A stretch of 56,162 nucleotides of DNA from assembly GCA_022827095.1 (NCBI GenBank), contig JAJDTP010000002.1, positions 1-56,162 on the forward strand, read 5' to 3'. The notes beneath the pieces are model-generated. The model did not search any database. It was not told where the DNA came from and was given only the letters and a program-made list of their open reading frames with translations. The stretch is from Dehalococcoidia bacterium (GTDB lineage Bacteria; Chloroflexota; Dehalococcoidia; Lucifugimonadales; UBA3495). Both the position numbers and the translations under genes were made by a program. Positions 51,221 through 56,162 of this stretch are shown here, one piece after another. The first letter of the stretch is position 1. Each line of letters opens with the position of its first letter.

Positions 51221-51748
51221 ATGCTCGATCACATCACCCTCCTCAACGAGCGCATCGCCAGCTGGACCGTCGGCGCCCACGACGTAGAGACCGAGGCACA
51301 GAACAGGTTTGAACTCCATGGCAAGACTGCAATCCTCTCCGGCCGACAGGATATGATCGCCCGCAGGGAAGACCACGGTGTCATCGTCGACGCCAAGACT
51401 GGACACCACGGCCCAGGCCACGCAGTTCAGGCCATGATCTACCTGTACGCCATCCCCAAGGCCATCGAATGGTGCCGGAGCGCCAAACTCAGGGGACAGG
51501 TCACCTACCGCGACCACACGATCCGCATCTCGGCAGAGGCCGTCGACGACCAGTTCGTCCACAACCTAGGCACGCTGATCCGCCGGACCTCCAGTGACGA
51601 ACCCGTAAGACGCGGACCCAGCCGCCGGGAATGCCGGCTCTGCAACATCAGCACCGCCGACTGCCCTACACCCGTGGACGACGGCTACGAGCCTGAAGGA
51701 GTGCCCCCGAAGATCTTTGGCACTGCAAGGGAGAGAGGTTCACCATGA
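51221..51748 (+). CDS. PD-(D/E)XK nuclease, Cas4/AddB-like with C-terminal cysteine cluster (N-terminus unresolved)
   Basis: Core motifs: SGRQDMI (Asp), VIVDAKTG (Asp-x-Lys), then HAVQAMIYLYA (Gln/Tyr), the RecB-nuclease pattern. The C-terminus has CRLCNISTADC, three cysteines which, with Cys in GENSCEW encoded upstream of this Met, give the one-plus-three arrangement of Cas4/AddB iron-sulphur clusters. This makes the Met at 51221 an unlikely original start. The stop overlaps the ATG of the next small ORF (ATGA). No cas genes or repeats are nearby; a role in a mobile element or defence unit is more likely. Confidence 0.65.
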   Translation: MLDHITLLNERIASWTVGAHDVETEAQNRFELHGKTAILSGRQDMIARREDHGVIVDAKTGHHGPGHAVQAMIYLYAIPKAIEWCRSAKLRGQVTYRDHTIRISAEAVDDQFVHNLGTLIRRTSSDEPVRRGPSRRECRLCNISTADCPTPVDDGYEPEGVPPKIFGTARERGSP

Positions 51749-51867
51749 CCGCACAGCTAGCCGACTCCACGCCAATATCGCTTCCGCCAGAGTTGGCGGC
51801 CGACCTGCACCGTTGCAACCCCTGGTGGGACGACAAGCCTGCGCCGCCCACGCCAGATTCTCGATAA
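51745..51867 (+). pseudogene. N-terminal stub of a probable ATPase (40 aa)
   Basis: Starts MTAQLADSTPISLPPELAAD, LHRCNPWWDDKPAPPTPDSR and stops. The N-P-W-W plus P-x-P start is typical of AAA ATPases of the DUF4143 kind, in which a Walker-A GPRRVGKT follows some 30 residues later; that part is absent here. It overlaps the nuclease stop by 4 bp, so nuclease and ATPase were once an operon. Function lost; identification tentative. Confidence 0.35.
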
Positions 51868-51954
51868 GCGACTTCCAACGTTGCCGCTATCAGTTTGCTC
51901 GTCAACTCTATCGTGACGAGACCGCCATGCGCGTAGTAAAGGTCAAGGCTAACG

Positions 51955-52389
51955 TCAACCTGGCCCAAAGAATATTGCGTCGATCAGCAACTCGGCAATT
52001 CTGGCGATGGTGTAACTTGCGCTCACCGAGCCGACTATCCAAGCGAACGTGATGATATGTCCTCGGAATTCTCGCCCCAACCCGGGTGGAGGCCGGCCAC
52101 GAGTCCGGGCGAAAGCCCCTTGCACTAAAGTGGCAATTGATGACGAAAGCAAAATCGCAACCAATGCAACCGTAAGTACGTAAATCAGCGATACATCAAA
52201 CCTAGCCCTCTGGCGTTCGGGCTTCGATTCGGATGGCGTCGGGACTGTCGGCGGCTGCCCCGGATCTACCCGCGTTTCCCCAGGCACCGCTACCGGCGGC
52301 TCTGATAGTGTAATAAGCGCCGCGAACAACGTCGTCGCCATCGCCGCCACGGCGACAACTAACAGGAAAACAAAGGACGGTCCGCTACT
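51955..52389 (-). CDS. Small membrane protein with three predicted helices (144 aa)
   Basis: From ATG 52389. Helix 1 at about 5-28 (FVFLLVVAVAAMATTLFAAL), a Pro-rich acidic-basic loop, helix 2 (VSLIYVLTVALVAILLSSS) and helix 3 (HIITFAWIVGSVSASYTIA). The start codon overlaps the stop of the upstream membrane-protein gene, so the two are translationally coupled and probably act together. No family recognised. Confidence 0.55.
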   Translation of the reverse strand, partial: SSGPSFVFLLVVAVAAMATTLFAALITLSEPPVAVPGETRVDPGQPPTVPTPSESKPERQRARFDVSLIYVLTVALVAILLSSSIATLVQGAFARTRGRPPPGLGREFRGHIITFAWIVGSVSASYTIARIAELLIDAIFFGPG

Positions 52390-52612
52390 CATTACCGGCA
52401 AAAGCCGACTGCTCTCTCACGCACCAAACCGCAGCCAGCATGATCGGAGCGACGACGATGAACCCTAAAAGCCCCCAGAGGAACAAAGCCATTGGGTTCA
52501 CATTAAAAGGCATAGGAAGATTCCTCATCCAAAGAATATGCACCGCAGCGTAATCGGCAACAACGAAGGACAGCACAGCCAAACCTAAAGTCACACGAAC
52601 CAAGTCCATCAT
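52385..52612 (-). CDS. Small membrane protein with two predicted helices (75 aa)
   Basis: From the ATG pair at 52612/52609, behind GTCGGGGGA. Helices: VRVTLGLAVLSFVVADYAAV and ALFLWGLLGFIVVAPIMLAAV, connected by a short loop with FNVNP. The open frame extends upstream, but that part crosses the IS1380 terminus at 52683-52703 and is not native. Coupled to the next gene. Unknown function; a two-gene membrane pair of this size could be a toxin-like or stress module, which I cannot show. Confidence 0.5.
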   Translation of the reverse strand: MMDLVRVTLGLAVLSFVVADYAAVHILWMRNLPMPFNVNPMALFLWGLLGFIVVAPIMLAAVWCVREQSAFAGNE

Positions 52613-52682
52613 TCCCCCGACGCTCGAAAACCTAATTCTACTGAAATTGTAGACGCTATTGTGAGAGGGTTCAAGGTTCACT

Positions 52683-53355
52683 AAGCCCAAATCCACCGAA
52701 AGGATAAGATTGGCGTCGTGGCGAAGGGATGAGAAAGCGCTCCCTGCTTCGGGGATAATGGTTTTTAAACACGAAACCACCCTAAAACAAGGAGCAGTCA
52801 TCGGATGCTACCATGCGAGCAGACCAACCGTATCCATGTCGCTTTTGACGATCACCGCTTGGTGGCCAACGCTGGACTGATCCTGCCGGTCACCCTAGTC
52901 CATCATCTGAGTCTGGGGGAGTTGGTGGACCGCCACGTTGACCTGGTGTAAAGGGCAGAGAGAAGGGTCCGTTGAGAAAGTGGGCAAGCCTCCCCGAGGT
53001 TTACGGCAGTGGTGGCATGGGGTGGAAGGCCCACTGGCTTACCCAGAATGGCAGCCACACCGCAGCGCCGAAATTGGCCGCCACGTCGTTCGCGGCGTTC
53101 CCTCCGCTAGCTGCGATAGCGGTTGCCGACGCTGGTGGCGTCGGAACTGGCCGGTGGAGACAGCATTGACGACGCCGACGCGCTGCGCAGTGGCGGAACC
53201 GAGCAGGTCTGGGCGGCGAGGTCAAGGCGCCATTCACGCTGGGGATCTCCCGACGCAGCTTCCGATGGATTCGTGATCGTAATTCGGAGCGGGTGGGCCG
53301 CGGGTTGCTGACTCAGGTCTGTAGCACTGAGGCTGGTCCCGGCGAGGGCCATTGA
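52683..53355 (+). mobile_element. IS1380-family remnant with an internal 175-bp insertion
   Basis: The left terminus AAGCCCAAATCCACCGAAAGG is at 52683, followed by the conserved GCTTCGGGGATAATGGTTTTT (52748-52768). The transposase N-terminus (FDDHRLVANAGLILPVTLVH, GELVDRHVDL) runs to about 52946. Homology resumes at about 53123 (TLVASELAGGDSIDDADALR, SGGTEQV) and fades at 53355. The piece in between is unrelated. The transposase is non-functional. Confidence 0.7.
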
Positions 53356-53491
53356 TCATCGAGAGCACAACGGGCAGCACGGAGTTTTGTCCAGTTCGCT
53401 TGGGCTAATTCACGACTCCCACGGCGTATCGTTGTTTCTGGAGGCCGCTGGCCACTCTATGATTCGCGAGCACAAGAAGGGAGGCGCACCC

Positions 53492-53668
53492 ATGAAAGAC
53501 AGGGATGACCGCAACAACCATGCCAACCAGATGAATCCTAACAACGATGCGTACTGGCAGGCCCGAGGCTACAATGAACGACCCGACGACTGGAAGGACA
53601 TAGTGGATAAAGAGGAACGGCGGCGCGTCCCGGAACGCCGTAGCGACGCTTCGAGGGCTCAGAGGTAA
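53492..53668 (+). CDS. Small hydrophilic protein (58 aa)
   Basis: ATG 53492 has a strong AAGGGAGG site 8 nt upstream. The peptide is highly charged: MKDRDDRNNHANQMNPNNDA, then YWQARGYNERPDDWKDIVDK and a basic tail. The NPN-x-x-x-YWQ-x-RGY-x-x-RP-x-x-W pattern looks conserved rather than random, but I cannot name the family. It precedes the HTH/TPR gene on the same strand by about 60 bp. Confidence 0.6.
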   Translation: MKDRDDRNNHANQMNPNNDAYWQARGYNERPDDWKDIVDKEERRRVPERRSDASRAQR

Positions 53669-53731
53669 CCAAATCGGCGGGGTGTCCGGAGTGTGCGGCT
53701 TCATCCGGACACCCTCTTCGGTGACATCACT

Positions 53732-55510
53732 ATGAATGAAGAGAGTTTCGTGAACACGGCTCCCTTGGGCGGCCTCTACAGCGGCCGGATCCTCCGCGCT
53801 GTCGTCCAGTGCCTAGACGTTCAGGACGAAGTGCTGACCAACCGGACGGCCCGGCGGTTCTTCTCCGGGCAGCATGTCGACGAACACAACCGAAACCAGA
53901 TCTTCGACGCCTTGGGGCAGGCCCTGATCACCCGAGGCCTAGTGCCGGCCACGCTGGAAGATCTGCCCGAAACACTCCCCATGGCGTCTGTGGTGGGAAT
54001 GACGTTGATGATGGTGTGCGGGGAATGGGACCGGCTGATGGCCCACATCCAAGCCTGTTCCGGGCAGACCGATGACGTCGGAGAGGCCGTAGCTCAGCTA
54101 CTGCGGCTGGTCGTGGTGGACGCGGCCTTGCGCCTGTTCGCCCTGGTCTACCTAGACCTGGAGAGGCCGCCCGGGTCAGAGCCTCCGGCATGGGTGTTGG
54201 AGAACGGCACTGGAACCGTCCTCCGGCAGCACCTGCGAGAAGCGGGCCTGACTCGGGACCAGCTGGCCGCCCGGCTGGAAGTTTCGCCCACTTCCGTGGA
54301 CAACTGGCTTGACGGCAAGAACCAGCCCAGTCCTGAAAACGTTGCTGCCCTAGCCCGAGAACTGGCCTCAAGGGAAAGCGGCGGTGATGCCGCGGCCCTG
54401 GAACGGTCTCTGAACCGTCAGATCTCCCTGGCCGCTATGGCAGACCAGATGGCTGCCCGCATTGGCCGGGACAAGGTCATCAAGCTGACCACAAAGCTGA
54501 CTCATTTCGCAAGTGCATTATCGGAGTCACCGGAGCTCCCCCGAATCCTGGGGGACAATCCCCGGGGGATTGTGCGCAACCTGATCATGCTAGGTTCCGC
54601 CGGGGGTTCTGCCGCAGACCTGCTCTCGTGGCTGGCAGACCGGGAGCCGGACCCCGATTGGCGTTGGAACATACTCGCGGCCATCAGGTTCTGGGATCCT
54701 GCCTTCGAGGAGGTGGCCATGCTGCACACCGGCCAGAGGTCGGCGTCCGGACTGGCCCAGGACATCTCCGACGTGACGGAAGTCTTCGCAGAAGAGAACC
54801 GGCACATTATTGAGATCCTGAAACAAGGGTTAACCCGGCATGCCGACTTCGCCAAAGCGCCCCGGGCTGACGATGAGGGCGCCAAGTCCCGCCTGGCCGA
54901 GCTTCAGGGCAGAATCGACCAGAGGCGGCGGCTAGCGGAGCGTTTTCTCGGGAATCCCCTGGCGCATTTGCAGCTGGGATCCTTTCTCGGAGATCTGGGG
55001 ATTCAATTCGCTGACAGGACGCTGATTGATGAAGGAATCCTCGAGTGCAGGATCGCCACCGGCCTGCAACCCGACTGGGATGCCCCGGCGGTGCAGCCGG
55101 CAAGCATCCTCGTGAACTTTGGCGAGCGCGAGGCGGCGCTGCGAGAACTGGAACAGGCGGAGCGCAATCTCCCTGCACCGACTCCCCACCTGCGGTTCGT
55201 CAAGGGCTACATCCTCATGACCCTGGAGCTTTACTCAGAGGCACTGTCATGCCTGGAAGCGGTGATCGAAGAGCGGCAGGACTTTGCCCCAGCGTACGAC
55301 CTTGCCGCCCACTCCGCTTTCCGGTCGGGAGACAAGACCAAGGGGCTACGCTATGCCAAGGGCGCCAGGATGCTGGGCATATACACCGAGCACAGAGCTT
55401 GGGGGTCCGGGGCGTACTCATCTCGACCTAAGCCCGAATCCACCAAAGGGAAACGGCGGCGGCGGTCAGACGAGGATGAGGGACCAGGGACCGGGCCGGC
55501 GAGGACCTGA
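53732..55510 (+). CDS. HTH-containing protein with C-terminal TPR-like repeats (592 aa)
   Basis: From ATG 53732 (a GTG at 53693 is possible). Residues 1-150 are helical. An XRE-like helix-turn-helix lies at about 167-215 (LREAGLTRDQLAARLEVSPT, SVDNWLDGKNQPSPENVAAL). A middle helical region carries GRDKVIKLTTKLTHFASAL. The C-terminal 220 residues hold TPR-like helices (ERFLGNPLAHLQLGSFLGDL, AALRELEQAERNLP, EALSCLEAVIEERQDFAPAY). The last 27 residues, from KPESTKGKRRRR on, are encoded by an IS1380 terminus. A regulator with protein-binding repeats is likely; the target is unknown. Confidence 0.65.
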   Translation: MNEESFVNTAPLGGLYSGRILRAVVQCLDVQDEVLTNRTARRFFSGQHVDEHNRNQIFDALGQALITRGLVPATLEDLPETLPMASVVGMTLMMVCGEWDRLMAHIQACSGQTDDVGEAVAQLLRLVVVDAALRLFALVYLDLERPPGSEPPAWVLENGTGTVLRQHLREAGLTRDQLAARLEVSPTSVDNWLDGKNQPSPENVAALARELASRESGGDAAALERSLNRQISLAAMADQMAARIGRDKVIKLTTKLTHFASALSESPELPRILGDNPRGIVRNLIMLGSAGGSAADLLSWLADREPDPDWRWNILAAIRFWDPAFEEVAMLHTGQRSASGLAQDISDVTEVFAEENRHIIEILKQGLTRHADFAKAPRADDEGAKSRLAELQGRIDQRRRLAERFLGNPLAHLQLGSFLGDLGIQFADRTLIDEGILECRIATGLQPDWDAPAVQPASILVNFGEREAALRELEQAERNLPAPTPHLRFVKGYILMTLELYSEALSCLEAVIEERQDFAPAYDLAAHSAFRSGDKTKGLRYAKGARMLGIYTEHRAWGSGAYSSRPKPESTKGKRRRRSDEDEGPGTGPART

Positions 55511-55645
55511 TGCCGATGAAACGGATGATGTGGGGCGTGGCGAACACGCCAAAGGGATGTTGACGGCCCGTAGTAGCGGCACTCGGAGCGATTTTCGGCG
55601 CCAGATCGCAGGCGGAGGCCGTCCGGACGCCAGACTGAGGGCCGG
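55429..55645 (-). mobile_element. Right-end fragment of an IS1380-family element
   Basis: The minus strand is collinear with about 1820-2038 of the first copy: LAPKIAPSAATTGRQHPFGV corresponds to FAPKIAPSSATTGRKHPSAV, then come CTCATCC/CGTCTGACCGCCGCC and the terminus at 55449-55429. The transposase part is absent. The terminus lies inside the 3' end of the HTH/TPR gene. Confidence 0.7.
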
Positions 55646-55682
55646 GAGCCAACCGCGCCATCAGCTGCTGATCCTCAAATCA

Positions 55683-55754
55683 GCCACATGGAACGATCCA
55701 ACTGGACAGAAGGACGTTGGAGACGCTGAACATCGAAAAAGCCTTCTAAGTGGC
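55683..55754. repeat. 72-bp hairpin repeat, copy C
   Basis: GCCACATGGAACGATCCAAC at the left, AGCCTTCTAAGTGGC at the right; ends pair over about 11 positions with mismatches. Interior AGAAGGACGTTGGAGACGCT matches copy B. It is followed by TGAAAACGGC. 55755-56000 then resembles 50800-51060 in degenerate form. Confidence 0.6.
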
Positions 55755-56000
55755 TGAAAACGGCAGATTAGTAAGGTTTAGGGCAGAGGCGCGGGAGAAG
55801 AAATCGTAAAGGCCGATACGGCCAGTTATTCGCAACGTCAGCAGCCGGTCAACTCGTCGTCTACCCGTAGCAACGCCCACCGGTCCGACCGACGGGGCGG
55901 CTGACCGTTTGATGACACGAGCCCGTAGCGTACCCGGCAGGCCACCCCATAAACTCAGGTCAAGCCGACCCACGGCTAATCTTCCGGACGGTGCCGTGCC

Positions 56001-56162
56001 GTGGCAGAGCAACGAGATTTTCCCTACAGATGGGCAACCTAGCTGCCCAAACTCCTCACCGGCGAGAACTCATGCGAATGGGCCGTCTGGTTCAAAGCCC
56101 ATTACCAAGGCTGGGACCGCCCGCCCTCCGACTTCAACCACTCCGAGTGGATGCTGCGCCAC
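56001..56162 (+). pseudogene. Second copy of the Cas4/AddB-like nuclease gene (start only, with internal stop)
   Basis: GTG 56001 opens VAEQRDFPYRWAT, then TAG, then LPKLLTGENSCEWAVWFKAH and a YQGWDRPPSDF segment up to the window edge. Identity with 51074-51230 is high. The TAG at 56040-56042 replaces TGG (Trp) of the other copy. The window ends before the catalytic motifs. Confidence 0.65.

Noticed and set aside
51221-51748. Cas4 of a CRISPR-Cas locus
   Set aside because: No cas1, cas2, other cas genes or repeat array occur in the window; the gene pairs with an ATPase stub instead.
1-56162. tRNA, rRNA or CRISPR arrays
   Set aside because: I looked for cloverleaf-type and array-type patterns by eye on both strands and saw none; a covariance search would be needed to be certain.

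Overview
The window is about 56 kb of GC-rich bacterial DNA. It carries very large secreted multi-domain proteins (fibronectin III, Ig-like, SwmB-like, Calx-beta-like and leucine-rich repeats), an M60-type mucin-directed metallopeptidase, a sensor kinase fused to an OmpR-type regulator, an ImuB-DnaE2 mutasome and many decayed insertion sequences. This mix resembles host-associated, for example sponge-symbiotic, Chloroflexota. No rRNA, tRNA or marker gene is present, so the taxonomic guess is an inference of moderate to low confidence.

Layout. 1-170: end of a secreted protein. 245-2040: IS graveyard (TnpB remnant, frameshifted IS1380). 2201-5360: first giant surface protein with its regulatory region. 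5387-7464: inverted repeat, kinase remnant, small ORFs, frameshifted secreted protein. 7505-9877: fused histidine kinase/response regulator (minus strand). 10178-13246: TnpB scrap and M60 lipoprotein peptidase. 13533-20559: second giant surface protein (2268 aa). 20631-22800: IS701 scrap, duplicated M60 tail, intact TnpB element, transposase scrap. 22879-27431: third surface protein with leucine-rich repeats. 28077-29354: orphan substrate-binding lipoprotein. 29461-34450: decayed transposases, a nonsense-mutated CoiA-like gene, unknown genes. 34630-41282: the most interesting block, a minus-strand nucleotide and DNA-base modification cluster. 43227-48615: ImuB-DnaE2 and divergent SRAP protein. 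48661-56162: TnpB-related element, Cas4/AddB-like nuclease, small membrane proteins, HTH/TPR protein, repeats.

How the genes may work together. (1) Surface-protein regulon: the three surface-protein genes and the kinase region share a cis element made of ATC/GTC half-sites at 20-21 and 11 bp spacing. The kinase carries its own PhoB/OmpR-type DNA-binding domain and is the natural candidate to bind it. Two of the genes also share a 5' leader whose hairpin runs into the Shine-Dalgarno sequence. (2) Candidate new system at 34630-41282: MazG-like pyrophosphohydrolase, acyl-carrier-like protein, XRE repressor, ImmA/IrrE protease, thymidylate-synthase-like enzyme, a dTMP-kinase fused to a base-hypermodification helical domain, and a dCTP-deaminase-like domain fused to two membrane helices. 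The genes overlap, and a triple half-site operator lies just upstream of the acyl-carrier-like gene. I read it as a protease-inducible thymine-hypermodification or nucleotide-based defence operon with a membrane effector. (3) ImuB-DnaE2 and SRAP form a DNA-damage pair. Mobile elements have repeatedly rearranged the window, including a duplicated peptidase 3' end and a host gene whose C-terminus is encoded by IS sequence.
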